Below are positions 13,176 through 23,295 of a DNA stretch of 38,060 nucleotides, piece by piece. Made by a program: the position numbers and the translations under genes. Under the pieces are notes generated by a model. It was not told where the DNA came from, made no database searches, and saw only the letters and a list, made by a program, of their open reading frames with translations. Origin of the DNA: Anaerolineaceae bacterium (GTDB lineage Bacteria; Chloroflexota; Anaerolineae; Aggregatilineales; Phototrophicaceae); assembly GCA_016124855.1 (NCBI GenBank), contig WGMX01000070.1:1-38060 (forward strand), read 5' to 3'. Position 1 is the first letter of the stretch. Each line of letters opens with the position of its first letter.

Positions 13176-16040
13176 CTATTTGCGGCGTGCATCCACAAGA
13201 TCAATAGCTTTCATCATAATCTCTAAGCCCTGCTGAATGTCGCCCGTAATATGGAGGCGAATAGCGCGGCGGTCTTTATGTCGGAGCGCTTCCATGTCAC
13301 CGGCTGCTTGAGCGGTTTTTAATGCGCCGAAGGTCAGCCCTTCCCCCGGAATTTCAAGGTCTTTTTCATCATCAGTGGTAATTTGAATAAAGTTGCCGTT
13401 GTTCGGGCCACCTTTGTGGAACTGTCCGGTACTATGGAGGTAACGCGGACCAAAACCTGCCGTAATCGCCCGCCGTGTGGTATGACGCAGCCGCCGACGG
13501 AGTTCATCTATCGAAGCTATAATTTCGCCGGTCATAGGAAGATAAACTTGGAGCGCGAAATAATCCCCTGCCATGGTCGAATTAATAAAAGCAGCCAACA
13601 TCCCCGTCAAATCGCCGCTGTTATAGTTACGCTGAATACAAAGTTCACTCAATAACTGGAGTATTTTTTCATCGGCGTATAACTCGACATTCCCCTCTTT
13701 AAAGGCATGTTCAGTGTAAGGAAAACTGTCGTTTTTATAGTAGGTCAATAAGCGGGCGGTATTGTCTTTACTTTCGGCCACGTTCGGTTCATCAAAGGGA
13801 TTGATTTCGAGCAGCTTACCCACAACGGCGGTGGCATATTCCCAGCGAAAGAACTCGCCCGCCAGCGCATACTTATTGGGGATGTAAAAGGTCGCACGTG
13901 GATGTCCGGCTTCACGCAGTGCGCGAATGCCATTGTCAAACTCTTCATTGCTGGGGTCATTGTCGAGTTTGAGATAAATAAACAACCGATCCGACGAGTA
14001 GTCATGGGGATGACCAACGGTTGCGCCGACTACCGGCAAAATGCCTTTGCCCTCTTTACCAGTGCTTTCAGCGACGAGCTGCTCGATCCAGTTTCCAAAG
14101 CCGGTGATGCTGGCGCTGGTCTGGATGGTTAGTTTATCACGCCCTTGAAGTCCGATGACACCGATGATCGCGCCCAAGAGGATACCGGGATGGCTTTGTT
14201 CGGGGATAATCTCGGAACAGGCTTTAATCATGCGGCTGCTTTCGGCAGACAGTTCATCAAGATCAAGCCCCATGACGGCAAACGGAACCATCCCAAAATA
14301 ACTGAGCGCGCTGTAACGCCCACCTATGTCAGATGGATTGAGAAAAATATCAAGATACCCTTTGGCTTTTGCGTCAGCTTCGACGCTGCTGCCGGGGTCA
14401 GTGATGGCAATGAACTGCTTGCCATTATTTCCCGTTTTGGCATAGAAATATTTGGCAAGCATGGTTGTTTCAATCGTCCCGCCTGATTTGCTGGAAACGA
14501 TAAACAACGTGTTTTTGACATCAATGGCCGCTTCTATATGACGGATAAACTGTGGATCGGTACTATCTAGCATGTGAAATTCGGGGAAATGTGCCTGCCG
14601 CCCGAAGGTTTGATACATCACCTCCGGCGCGAGGCTGCTACCGCCCATGCCCAACAACAAAACGTGGCTGAAGCTGCTAGCCTTGATGGAGGCTTGCAGC
14701 TTCTTCAGCCGTTCGATGTCAATAGTTTTGTCGGTATCTAACCAGCCGAGACGCTGCTCAATCTTGGTGATGGTGTTGGGCTGGTCTTTCCATACGCTGC
14801 CGTCGTGTCCCCAAATTCTGGCATTCACCTTGTCAGCAGCCATTTTTGTTATGGCTGACTGGACGGCGTCACCGTGAATGCCCAGTGCTAAATTTTTTTT
14901 TTCGATTACACCTGCTTGCAAAACGTCACGTTTTGCCTCTACTTGTTTGAGCAGATTCTCGAAAGCTTCTACGAAGAGGGTCACGCCGTCGGCCTGCAAC
15001 TGCGTGGTGACATGATCCATATCCACGCCCACTTCGGCCAGCATATCCAGCGTGTCTTGAACCTTATCAAGATCATCGGTTAGTGTATTGGCTGCCGTTC
15101 CATGATCTTTGAAGGCTTTTAAGGTGGCTGGTGGTACCGTGTTGACGGTGTCTTTGCCGATCAGCGTGTCAATATACATGGTATCTGGATAGGCTGGATT
15201 CTTCGTGCCGGTGGATGCCCACAACGGACGTTGAACCTGAGCGCCTGCCTCTCGGAGTTTGGCGAAGTCATCACCGTAGAACATATCCATGAAACGCTTG
15301 TAGGCCATCTTAGCATTGGCAATAGCGGCCTTACCCAACAATTCACGGTTGCGTGCCACAATGTCCAAATCGCGTCCTTGTGCCGCACGAATGTTATTTT
15401 CCAAGATGCGGTCAATCATGACATCAATACGGCTGAGGAAGAAACTGGCAACCGAGGCAATCGTGCTGATGTCTTCGCCTGCCGCCAAACGTCGTTCCAA
15501 ACCACGAATATAGGCTTTGGCGACTTCTTCATAGTTATCGACCGCGAAAATCAATGTCACATTGATGTTCACCCCTTGGGCGATGGCTTCTTCGATGGCG
15601 GGTAAGCCTGCCGGAGTCGCCGGGATTTTGACCATCAAGTTGGGACGGTTGACTGTTTTGTACAAGCGGATGGCTTCTGAAACAGTAGTTGCCGTATCGT
15701 TGGCGATCAGCGGCGAAACTTCGAGACTGACGTAACCATCTTTCTTGTTGGTGCGGTCATATATGGGTCGGAACAAATCCAACGCGCGTTGAATATCTTC
15801 TATCGCCAGCTTTTCATAGATGTTATAGGCATCTAAGTCCAGCAAATGGGTGATGGAACTATCGTAAGTATCCGACTCGCCAATCGCTTTCTGGAAAATT
15901 GCTGGATTTGAAGTAACACCGATGACACCAAATTCATCAATGTATTTCTGCATTTCACCGTTATCCAGCGAGTTCCGGTGAATAAAGTCGAGCCAGATGC
16001 TCTGTCCATACTGCTGCACGTCTACCGGGGGATTGGTCAT
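13176..16040 (-). CDS. Bifunctional transaldolase / glucose-6-phosphate isomerase
   Basis: A 954-residue fusion of two central carbon enzymes. Residues 1 to about 375 are transaldolase (class I aldolase barrel): SNPAIFQ at 44-50 and the Schiff-base lysine K138 in LMVKIPAT. Residues from about 385 to 954 are phosphoglucose isomerase, with the sugar-phosphate motifs GMGGSSLAPE (464-473) and SSKSGGTIETT (516-526), plus a Glu in QLVAESTGKEGKG. The first part links sedoheptulose-7-phosphate and glyceraldehyde-3-phosphate to erythrose-4-phosphate and fructose-6-phosphate; the second converts fructose-6-phosphate and glucose-6-phosphate, so the product of one half is the substrate of the other. The start ATG 16040 has AGAGGAG six bases upstream. 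Such fusions are known in several bacterial phyla. Confidence 0.95.
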   Translation of the reverse strand: MTNPPVDVQQYGQSIWLDFIHRNSLDNGEMQKYIDEFGVIGVTSNPAIFQKAIGESDTYDSSITHLLDLDAYNIYEKLAIEDIQRALDLFRPIYDRTNKKDGYVSLEVSPLIANDTATTVSEAIRLYKTVNRPNLMVKIPATPAGLPAIEEAIAQGVNINVTLIFAVDNYEEVAKAYIRGLERRLAAGEDISTIASVASFFLSRIDVMIDRILENNIRAAQGRDLDIVARNRELLGKAAIANAKMAYKRFMDMFYGDDFAKLREAGAQVQRPLWASTGTKNPAYPDTMYIDTLIGKDTVNTVPPATLKAFKDHGTAANTLTDDLDKVQDTLDMLAEVGVDMDHVTTQLQADGVTLFVEAFENLLKQVEAKRDVLQAGVIEKKNLALGIHGDAVQSAITKMAADKVNARIWGHDGSVWKDQPNTITKIEQRLGWLDTDKTIDIERLKKLQASIKASSFSHVLLLGMGGSSLAPEVMYQTFGRQAHFPEFHMLDSTDPQFIRHIEAAIDVKNTLFIVSSKSGGTIETTMLAKYFYAKTGNNGKQFIAITDPGSSVEADAKAKGYLDIFLNPSDIGGRYSALSYFGMVPFAVMGLDLDELSAESSRMIKACSEIIPEQSHPGILLGAIIGVIGLQGRDKLTIQTSASITGFGNWIEQLVAESTGKEGKGILPVVGATVGHPHDYSSDRLFIYLKLDNDPSNEEFDNGIRALREAGHPRATFYIPNKYALAGEFFRWEYATAVVGKLLEINPFDEPNVAESKDNTARLLTYYKNDSFPYTEHAFKEGNVELYADEKILQLLSELCIQRNYNSGDLTGMLAAFINSTMAGDYFALQVYLPMTGEIIASIDELRRRLRHTTRRAITAGFGPRYLHSTGQFHKGGPNNGNFIQITTDDEKDLEIPGEGLTFGALKTAQAAGDMEALRHKDRRAIRLHITGDIQQGLEIMMKAIDLVDARRK

Positions 16041-16248
16041 TTTTTGCTCCTCTGCTTATCCACCGATTACATGAATATCTGCGAGAATGAGTGCCAAGCA
16101 CATAACGGCTTGTAGTGTATCCCTAAAGTGCTGATTTGTGTGGTGACAAAATGCACTGATTATCAAAACCGATGTCAGACAACGATCATCACTTAAAGTA
16201 TACACGGAATCGGGTGTCTTCGGTTGCTAAAATGGCGTTAGAAGGTAA

Positions 16249-17664
16249 TTAGTTTGTTGATAACTTGGACTGCGCAGCCGCTTCACGGTTTAGGGCGGGT
16301 AATGCCACGAACGCCGTCAGCAGTGCTGAGATCAGTAATAATCCGTTTACAATCCACGCACCCAATACAGCCCCGGACTGCGCTTCTAATTTTATCGATG
16401 GGGTGATGTTCTGAACCATTATCCAGACCGACTGTAAGGTTTCAGTCCGTTGTAAGATGAGTAAGCCCGGAAGCAAGACCACGCCTAAAGTTACCACTTT
16501 GATAACGATAATTGGACGCATGAGATTTAAGCCGCGATACAAAGGTCCCAGTATGCCTCCGACAGTGCCGACTATTCCATATACGGCTAGCGAAGCAACG
16601 ACTGGAATAGCAGGTATCCACTGCCTGCTGAAAATAAGTGGCACGAGAATTGGAACTGCCAACGCAAACAGCACATAGAATATGACGGCTACAACACCCA
16701 GCGCAGTCAGCACACGTAAAAAATTACGTCGTAACTGGACATAATCACGCCGTCCAATGGCCTGTGGGACAACTGCCTGAATATTATCGAATAACGCCGA
16801 GGCGAATGTGGCTGGAATAGTGAGTGCTTTAAAACCTAACTCTAAATAACCAGCGGCGGTTTTACCGGCAAATATGCCGACAATTTGCAGCGGAACTTCT
16901 GTGTACAAATTGGCGATATTTTTATCGACCGCATTCAAAAAACCGAAGCCCAAATAGGGACGAGCCGCCACGACGCGGATTCGCTGAACAATTGCACTGA
17001 AAGAAGGATAAGGCACAGCGTAGGTATGGCGATTGCGCTGGTAAAACCACAAGGCCAAGATAAAAGTTGAGGTCGAATACGTAATGCGCGAGATGACCAT
17101 GCTTTCGGGTGTCGGGTTAATGACAAGCGCCACCAATGTAGACATCAACAGGACAAACTGATTCAAGTTGGTCAAAATGACAAGCTGGCGCATGGCCCGC
17201 TGGCTTTGAAAAGTGGTGGTGATGAGTCCGTAGAGCATATCCGGCAAAACAGTTAAGGAGAGAAAGGCCGCCAGTACACCGATATGGGTATCGCCGTTGT
17301 AAGCGATTCCGGTGAGCAGTGGGCCAACCAGCAGCAGGACGACGGTAACGCCTATTCCCCAAAAGAGCGCGACTTTCACAAAGACCGCTAACAGATTGAG
17401 GATTTCATGTTCGTCTTTTGCGCCGACCGCCATCGGTAACTGGGTGCTGATGCTGGTGTTGAGGCCGGTCAGGTTAAAGGCTTGGGCGATGCTCAGAACC
17501 GACTGTGCCAGCGCCCAAATCCCATAGTCACGCGCACCCATCAAGCGCGCGACCAAGAACGCTGATAGGAATGTAAAAATGGTGATCCCGACCTTGCCGA
17601 TTTGTAAAATCAGGGTGTCCCGAATGAATTTGCGGCGGAAGAAAGTGCGGAGACGTTCAATCAA
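16249..17664 (-). CDS. Polysaccharide flippase (Wzx/MATE-like)
   Basis: A 471-residue membrane protein with about 12-14 helices through its whole length. The N-terminus (FLSAFLVARLMGARDYGIWAL) is the typical opening of Wzx-type O-antigen/exopolysaccharide flippases, which move lipid-linked sugar units across the membrane. The reading frame has no ATG near its beginning; a stop lies 10 codons upstream, so the start is the TTG at 17664, with only a weak ribosome site. It lies 79 bases after the stop of the last glycosyltransferase and is the last gene of the minus-strand run, which fits export of the glycan those genes build. Confidence 0.88.
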   Translation of the reverse strand: MIERLRTFFRRKFIRDTLILQIGKVGITIFTFLSAFLVARLMGARDYGIWALAQSVLSIAQAFNLTGLNTSISTQLPMAVGAKDEHEILNLLAVFVKVALFWGIGVTVVLLLVGPLLTGIAYNGDTHIGVLAAFLSLTVLPDMLYGLITTTFQSQRAMRQLVILTNLNQFVLLMSTLVALVINPTPESMVISRITYSTSTFILALWFYQRNRHTYAVPYPSFSAIVQRIRVVAARPYLGFGFLNAVDKNIANLYTEVPLQIVGIFAGKTAAGYLELGFKALTIPATFASALFDNIQAVVPQAIGRRDYVQLRRNFLRVLTALGVVAVIFYVLFALAVPILVPLIFSRQWIPAIPVVASLAVYGIVGTVGGILGPLYRGLNLMRPIIVIKVVTLGVVLLPGLLILQRTETLQSVWIMVQNITPSIKLEAQSGAVLGAWIVNGLLLISALLTAFVALPALNREAAAQSKLSTN

Positions 17665-17743
17665 GGCTGTGTTCTCGCAGGAAGTTCCAAGGTTTTAATC
17701 AAGCCCAACAAATCGACCTCATAGTCTGCTTTGCGATACGCGC

Positions 17744-18856
17744 CTAGCGCTGGCTATTATATAACGCAATCATCTCACCTGCGACGGTATCCCATGTTTG
17801 GCGCTGCGCTTTGAGCCGACCTGCCGCGCCCATTTGTGCGGCGAGTTGAGGATTATTGAGTAACCGGATAATCGCTTCGGGAAGTTTCTCCGTGACCTGC
17901 GATTGTGGCACGAGCAAACCGGTTACTTCGTTGTCGATTGCGTCTTCCGCGCCACAGTCGGTTGTTCCGATGACAGGCAATCCGGCAGCACTGGCTTCGA
18001 GATGTACCAATCCATAGCCTTCGAATTTCCAGCCATCGTTCATCGACGGTAATACAAAGAGATTAGCGCGGCTGTAAGTGTCAAGCAGCGTTTCTTCAGA
18101 CACATGCCCCAAAAGATGCACATGATCGCCCAAGTTTTGAGCGGCGATTGCCTCCTGGATACGGCGCACATAATCCGGCTCGTTGGTTAGACTGCCGATG
18201 AGGATGCATTGAGCATTCGGCACTTGCTTCAATACTGTAGGCATTGCCTGAACGAGTTCCAACTGCCCTTTGCGGCCTTTGAGTGCGCCGACAGCTAATA
18301 CTATTGGCTTATCATCTGGTTTATGCAGGTGCTGAATGTGGGCAAAGCGTTCCGCATCCACGCCGTTGTTGATGACTATCGTTTTGATGGTAGGCAGTAA
18401 TACTTGCGCGACTTTGGCTGTGTAATGACTGACACAGATTAGGGTCGATTGTAAAAAAGCGCGACGATACAACAGGTTAAAAGGCCAGCGTTCGTTTTCC
18501 ACGATGTGAACATAACTGCCATGTGCCGTAATCAAGAGTGGGCGATTACCTGCTACAGATGCACCTAAAAAGGCATAAGGTTCAGCCAGTACATGAATCA
18601 GATTGCAATCACGCAGCAGTTTTCGTACTGCTGGAATTTGCGCCAACAATTTGAGCGTCAATCCCCGTTCGCGCGGCACAAGTGCAGGCAAAATGGGATG
18701 AACTTCAATTCCCTCAAACAGGGGGCTATTTCGAGCGGCAACCACTGTTAACTGCACACCGGCTTTATGCAGCGCTTTAATCAGGCTTAAGCTGTGCTGC
18801 GCCCAACCGTGCTTCATGGTGAGATCAGGGGCAATGATGCCAATGTGGAGACTCAC
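17744..18856 (-). CDS. Glycosyltransferase family 4 (GT-B)
   Basis: A 370-residue GT-B enzyme. The C-terminal donor domain shows VLAVGALKGRKGQLELV, ILIGS and the family-4 E-x7-E block EGYGLVHLEASAAGLPVIGT, where the two Glu bind the nucleotide sugar. The N-terminal acceptor domain starts IGIIAPDLTMKHGWAQHSL. The start is GTG 18856, which overlaps the upstream stop as GTGA and has GGAG eight bases before; a longer frame to 18907 runs back into the neighbour. The four-base overlap means translational coupling in a glycosyltransferase operon. The sugar and acceptor are unknown. Confidence 0.9.
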   Translation of the reverse strand: MSLHIGIIAPDLTMKHGWAQHSLSLIKALHKAGVQLTVVAARNSPLFEGIEVHPILPALVPRERGLTLKLLAQIPAVRKLLRDCNLIHVLAEPYAFLGASVAGNRPLLITAHGSYVHIVENERWPFNLLYRRAFLQSTLICVSHYTAKVAQVLLPTIKTIVINNGVDAERFAHIQHLHKPDDKPIVLAVGALKGRKGQLELVQAMPTVLKQVPNAQCILIGSLTNEPDYVRRIQEAIAAQNLGDHVHLLGHVSEETLLDTYSRANLFVLPSMNDGWKFEGYGLVHLEASAAGLPVIGTTDCGAEDAIDNEVTGLLVPQSQVTEKLPEAIIRLLNNPQLAAQMGAAGRLKAQRQTWDTVAGEMIALYNSQR

Positions 18857-20064
18857 GCTTGAGTCTCCTGAATGGTTTTGAGAATATTTTGCGCCCGTGC
18901 TGCCCATGTGTAATGCGCCATCACGTCTGTGTAGGCCTTATCGGCTAACCGCTGCCGCAGTGCCGTGTCATCGCGCAAGCGTTTGATGGCTTCCGCTAAG
19001 GCTGACGCATCACTGGGTGAGACAAGCAGCGCATTTTCGCCATCGGTAATGACTTCCGCGATGCTCGGTAAGTTGGATGCGATAATCGCGCGGCGCGATG
19101 CCATGTACTCGAATAACTTCATCGGTGAGGTGTAATAAGCAAAGTGTGTTGTCCAAGGAAGTGGAATGGCGCAGACATCGAGCGCGGCGAGATACAACGG
19201 CACTTTATCCGGCGCGACTTGTCCGGCATATAAGAAGTTGTTCGTTGACAATCCAATTTTTGACCAGTGTTGGCGCAGCGCTTCTGCCATATCATCCGGG
19301 CCACCAACCAATCCTAAGGCCACATCAGCAACTTGGGATAACGCATCCACTAATGTGCCGACCCCTTTATCAGCGGTGAGTGTTTGTAAGCGCCCGACAT
19401 AACCGACGATGAACGCTTCTTGAGGCCAGCCGATTTGCGCCCGCGCTTCGGCTTGTGACGGTGCATTGTCAAATCGTTCTTTGCGGATGCCATCATGTGC
19501 GACCAGAAATTTTGTTGGGGATGGTCGTAGATGTTCAATCGCCAATGCCTGCAAATCCTCTTGCAGCTTGCGGGTGATGGGAATCACCGTACCCACTCGT
19601 CGTACAACGCGCCGCTGAATCCATTTTCCGCCGCGACCACTGGCTAACATATGAGCCTCGTAAGCCAAAGACTTGCGCGGCTTAATGAGACTCAAGGCCA
19701 GTAAGGTCAACGGATCACGGCTGTAATAAATATCGGCGCGGGTAAAAAGCGCAGCCAACATTAGCACCAAGGTATACGTCAATGCCTGCACATAAAACAT
19801 GATTTGGGAGGCACGTCCATCGCGCGGCACGAATGTCATCAAGTCGAGGCAGGGCAAACGCTGGATAGTGAAGTTCTGGCGCACACCATAATGTGCCCAC
19901 ACATCTTTGATGCCGCGCATTTCGGGTGTGTTGACCCGACGTGCTGTCCACAAGCGCACGTCCGCACCTGCTCCGGCGAAGGCTTCGCAGTTCTGCATGA
20001 TTTGCAGTCCGTGAGCTTTCTCGGTAGGCAGGCGAATGTTGGCGAGGTACAGAAGTTTGGGCAT
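18853..20064 (-). CDS. Glycosyltransferase family 4 (GT-B)
   Basis: A 403-residue GT-B enzyme. The opening MPKLLYLANIRLPTEKAHG is the usual first strand and loop of family-4 transferases that build surface glycans, with a long N-domain followed by VGYVGRLQTLTADKGV (start of the donor domain) and a C-terminal block SPMKLFEYMASRRAIIASN that holds the donor-binding Glu. A hydrophobic segment near 90-110 (FYVQALTYTLVLMLAALF) may associate with the membrane. ATG 20064 lies three bases after the upstream stop, and the 3' end overlaps the next gene by four bases. No signal sequence was seen. Confidence 0.9.
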   Translation of the reverse strand: MPKLLYLANIRLPTEKAHGLQIMQNCEAFAGAGADVRLWTARRVNTPEMRGIKDVWAHYGVRQNFTIQRLPCLDLMTFVPRDGRASQIMFYVQALTYTLVLMLAALFTRADIYYSRDPLTLLALSLIKPRKSLAYEAHMLASGRGGKWIQRRVVRRVGTVIPITRKLQEDLQALAIEHLRPSPTKFLVAHDGIRKERFDNAPSQAEARAQIGWPQEAFIVGYVGRLQTLTADKGVGTLVDALSQVADVALGLVGGPDDMAEALRQHWSKIGLSTNNFLYAGQVAPDKVPLYLAALDVCAIPLPWTTHFAYYTSPMKLFEYMASRRAIIASNLPSIAEVITDGENALLVSPSDASALAEAIKRLRDDTALRQRLADKAYTDVMAHYTWAARAQNILKTIQETQA

Positions 20065-20067
20065 GGT

Positions 20068-21126
20068 CTACTGCTGGAAGATGGTCATGAGTTGATCGGT
20101 TAAGTGTCCAATGCTGTGCTGTTCGACAACGAGTTTTCGCAGTGCAGCCCCTAACGCGGCACGTTCATCAGGTGACATAAGCATCAACTGTTTCAAGCGA
20201 ACCGAAAGTTCTTCGGGCGATTCGGGTGGAATGTACAGCAAATCCTCCCACTGTCCGAGGAGAATTTTAAATGCTTCGTTGGCGGTAACAACCGGCAATC
20301 CGCAGGCCATCGCTTCCAAGACAGCTTTATCCATGCTGCCTGTCGCACTCATATTGACCATCACATCAGCCTGTTGATATTCACGGGCAACCGCCTCGTA
20401 AGGCATCCCGCCTGTAAAGGTCACGGTATCGGTGAGTTGATAATCGTTCGTTAACTGCCGCAGTTGGTCGCCGTAAGCGGCGTCCTGTGCAGCAACTTCC
20501 CCAACGAGCAGTAATTTCACATCGGTTTGGCCTTGTTCGCGCAGGGCCTTTACCGCCGAGATGATAATTTCGAGCCGCTTAACTGGCGCGATTCGTCCCA
20601 CACTAATCAAAGTAAAGGGTCTGGCGTTTGGTTGTGGCGGCGCAGGCTTGAAGAGTTCAGTATCAATGCCATGACCGATGACCTTCACTTTTTGACTGGG
20701 CAGGCGGAAACTTTCAGGCGAAGCCGTCACAATATGATCGACCAGTTTTTCAGCGATTTGTAAGGTGCGACCAGTGGCTTTGTGAGCATACCACAGCGTC
20801 ACCGGAATGCGATACAGCTTGAGCAGCGGCGCGCCTAAGACTACAAAAACCTGCATGATATGGGCGAAACAGGCATCATAATGGTTGCGCTGAAGCAAGC
20901 CGAATAAAATGCGATAAAACTCAACTGCCCTTCGCGCTTCACTGAAGCCTCTTTCTTTGCCTACCGAATAGACGTGCACATTCGGCGCAACTGCTAATCG
21001 CCCCCTATACATTGTGATGACATCAACAGCCTCGCAGCGGCTGGCGAGCGCGTTGACCCATGTGGTCATAACCCCAAGAACGGGATCATCTGCATCAGTC
21101 ACAAGGTTAAATAGCAGCAGTCTCAT
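20068..21126 (-). CDS. Glycosyltransferase family 4 (GT-B)
   Basis: A 352-residue GT-B enzyme. The donor-domain start ISVGRIAPVKRLEIIISAV contains the family's (G/S)R-x-x-x-x-K pattern, and the C-terminal E-x7-E region reads SMDKAVLEAMACGLPVVTANE. The N-domain begins MRLLLFNLVTDADDPVLG, with ATG 21126 placed in a TAATG overlap with the upstream stop and GGAGAG ten bases before it. Coupled translation with both neighbours is clear. It is slightly shorter than the other three transferases. The acceptor is unknown. Confidence 0.9.
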   Translation of the reverse strand: MRLLLFNLVTDADDPVLGVMTTWVNALASRCEAVDVITMYRGRLAVAPNVHVYSVGKERGFSEARRAVEFYRILFGLLQRNHYDACFAHIMQVFVVLGAPLLKLYRIPVTLWYAHKATGRTLQIAEKLVDHIVTASPESFRLPSQKVKVIGHGIDTELFKPAPPQPNARPFTLISVGRIAPVKRLEIIISAVKALREQGQTDVKLLLVGEVAAQDAAYGDQLRQLTNDYQLTDTVTFTGGMPYEAVAREYQQADVMVNMSATGSMDKAVLEAMACGLPVVTANEAFKILLGQWEDLLYIPPESPEELSVRLKQLMLMSPDERAALGAALRKLVVEQHSIGHLTDQLMTIFQQ

Positions 21127-22286
21127 TAGTCATCTCTCCGTGCTTGAACCGCCCCTGACAGTAACCGCCTGTAGCCATCGACATAAGCCGTTTCTGAGAA
21201 GAACTGTTCAGCAAAAGCACGCGCTTTTTGAGTCATGGTTTCCACATCCGGGTTGGCGTACATCCGTCGCAGGGTATCAGCCAGTATAGCGGGCTGTTCG
21301 GGCGGAATGAGGTAGCCGGTTACGCCATCTTCAATGACTTCGGGGATGCCGGATACACGGCTGGCAATGACCACCAAACCGCTCATCATACCTTCAACCA
21401 CGACACGGGGCAGCCCTTCGGAAAGAGATGCCAAGACCATCGCCCGTGCGCGCAACATATATTTTGCGAGTTCTTGTTGGTTGACTGCGCCAACAAACGT
21501 CACGCGATTTTCCAAACCCAGCGCCGACGTTTGCGCCTGTACCTGCGCTGTATAAACAGCATTCTCCGGCTTACCGATAATCCACAGATGGGCTTCTGGA
21601 ACTTCAGGAGCGACTTGGGCAAACGCATCCAACAAGGTGTGTACACCTTTGCGTGGAATCAACGCACCGGCGTGAACAATATCGTAGGCTTGCGAAACGG
21701 GAATTTCGCGGGTTCGGTCCCGAAAGGCGCTCACGTCCGTCCACGTCATAAACTGGATAACCGATTTATCCGGCAGCCAGCGGTTGATTTGTTGGCGTGT
21801 GCTGTTGGATACAGCTCGCAGTACATCCGCATTTCGGAAAGCGTAAGTCGCGGCTTTGTTCATCAACCAGCGATAGACCCCACGAAAACTGACCTGCCGC
21901 TGCTCCAAGACCGCCACTTCAAAATCACCGTGACTTTCGACCACTAAAGTGACTCGCCTGCCGAAAAGCCGCGCGACATTTTTGGCTAGTGCTCCGATTG
22001 AGCCTTCAAATGGGCTGCCCGCGACAATCACTGTGATGTTGTGGCGCATAATCAACCACAACAAAATGAATGGGGCGAATACGAACATTTCTAAATAACG
22101 TAGAACTGAAACAGGTAATTCGGGCAGCAGGATAAACCACGCGTGCTGGCTGAAATATCGTGGTTGGAATCCAGTTGCAAAACCAATCACGAACATGCGA
22201 ACACCTAACTGCGCGAGTAATCCCCATTTTTTGTCGTCGGTCGGATTAAGCGGCTGGCTATAACGCGGGTTGCCAATCCAACACAC
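21126..22286 (-). CDS. Glycosyltransferase family 4 (GT-B), first gene of the operon
   Basis: A GT-B enzyme of 386 residues from GTG 22286. It carries HAGALIPRKGVHTLLDAF (donor-domain start with R-K), LWIIGKPE and the family block SEGLPRVVVEGMMSGLVVIAS with the two Glu spaced as expected. The N-domain has a hydrophobic stretch (MFVFAPFILLWLIM) that may contact the membrane. Start choice: GTG 22286 has AGAGG five bases upstream and gives the natural opening V-C-W-I-G-N-P-R-Y-S; an earlier TTG at 22328 would add 14 residues but lacks a good site. An extended -10 promoter element lies at 22369-22377. This gene leads the four-transferase and flippase run. Confidence 0.88.
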   Translation of the reverse strand: MCWIGNPRYSQPLNPTDDKKWGLLAQLGVRMFVIGFATGFQPRYFSQHAWFILLPELPVSVLRYLEMFVFAPFILLWLIMRHNITVIVAGSPFEGSIGALAKNVARLFGRRVTLVVESHGDFEVAVLEQRQVSFRGVYRWLMNKAATYAFRNADVLRAVSNSTRQQINRWLPDKSVIQFMTWTDVSAFRDRTREIPVSQAYDIVHAGALIPRKGVHTLLDAFAQVAPEVPEAHLWIIGKPENAVYTAQVQAQTSALGLENRVTFVGAVNQQELAKYMLRARAMVLASLSEGLPRVVVEGMMSGLVVIASRVSGIPEVIEDGVTGYLIPPEQPAILADTLRRMYANPDVETMTQKARAFAEQFFSETAYVDGYRRLLSGAVQARRDD

Positions 22287-22368
22287 ACTTACCTCTTGCA
22301 AATTAACTGGGAGAGAGATTTCAGGCAAATCAACACCAAATACAGCATATATACTTTAAGACACGCTC

Positions 22369-22377
22369 ATTATAGCA
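22369..22377 (-). promoter_or_regulatory. Extended -10 promoter element for the glycosyltransferase operon
   Basis: Read on the minus strand this is TGCTATAAT, a perfect TATAAT with the upstream TG of extended -10 promoters. No good -35 is seen (CGGTTG, 16 bases before). The predicted transcript would begin about 75 bases before the GTG at 22286, in the divergent gap to the deacetylase gene. Confidence 0.45.
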
Positions 22378-22422
22378 GTTCGGCGTAGCACAACCGAGTA
22401 GCTTAGGCTAGACTTCACCATC

Positions 22423-23295
22423 ATGACTGGAATATTCATCCTCTCACTCGATACGGAAATTGCATGGGGTACAGACGCAGCTTATCTCCCACGTTATGCC
22501 CATTGTTTTGATGACTATCCGACCATTCTACGGCGGTTGATTGCGCTGCTGGATGAGTACAACATCCCCACGACATGGGCGATTGTGGGACAGTTGATGC
22601 TGCCAGAAACGGATGAGCGGGCTTCTAGGAAACAACCCACCAACTGGTATCACGCGCCTTATGTACTTGATTGGATTCGGGCGGCGAAAACGCCCCACGA
22701 AATCGGGACACATACCTTTTCACACATCTATACTGATGAAGCGGATACATCCCAAACCGTGTGGGAGGCTGATTTAGCGAACTGTCTTAAGCTGCATCAG
22801 CAGTTTAGCTTGCCACTGCGTTCGATTGTCTATCCGCGTAACCAGATCAGATATCTGGATACACTGGCAAAATACGGCATCATCGCCTATCGAGGAGTTG
22901 AAGGCAACCGTCCACGCGAACGACGTGGGGTTACGCATTTACTCCATCGGGCTTTAGCGCTGCCACCACCGACTTATGATTTGCGAAGCTGCAAAGTCAG
23001 TGACAACTTAGTGAACTTGCCCGCATCACAATTTTTATTGGCTTATGATGGTATACGAGGTCGTATCCCTACCGCTTCAAGGGTGCGGGAAGCACACATA
23101 GGAATAAAACAAGCCGCCGTTAAAAATGAACTCTATCATCTATGGTTTCATCCGTTCAACCTCGGAACGAGTCCGCGCATGTTCGATGCACTGGAGCAGA
23201 TTTTGCAGTTCGCAGGGCTGATGCGTGAGCAGGGAAAAATTCAAGTGCTGACGATGGAACAGGCAGCGACAGAGGTGCTTGGATATGGCAATTGA
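22423..23295 (+). CDS. Polysaccharide deacetylase (NodB-homology domain)
   Basis: A 290-residue protein. FILSLDTEIAWG at the N-terminus has the catalytic acid pair position (D10, E12) and THTFSHIYTD gives the metal-binding His pair (H97, H101), the H-x3-H of the family 4 carbohydrate-esterase fold. YHLWFHPFNL near the C-terminus matches the last histidine motif. The enzyme removes N-acetyl groups from hexosamine residues; the target here is inferred to be the polymer made by the flanking genes. It has no signal peptide, so it acts on a cytoplasmic or membrane-face intermediate. The start ATG 22423 has a weak ribosome site. The next gene overlaps its end. Confidence 0.88.
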   Translation: MTGIFILSLDTEIAWGTDAAYLPRYAHCFDDYPTILRRLIALLDEYNIPTTWAIVGQLMLPETDERASRKQPTNWYHAPYVLDWIRAAKTPHEIGTHTFSHIYTDEADTSQTVWEADLANCLKLHQQFSLPLRSIVYPRNQIRYLDTLAKYGIIAYRGVEGNRPRERRGVTHLLHRALALPPPTYDLRSCKVSDNLVNLPASQFLLAYDGIRGRIPTASRVREAHIGIKQAAVKNELYHLWFHPFNLGTSPRMFDALEQILQFAGLMREQGKIQVLTMEQAATEVLGYGN

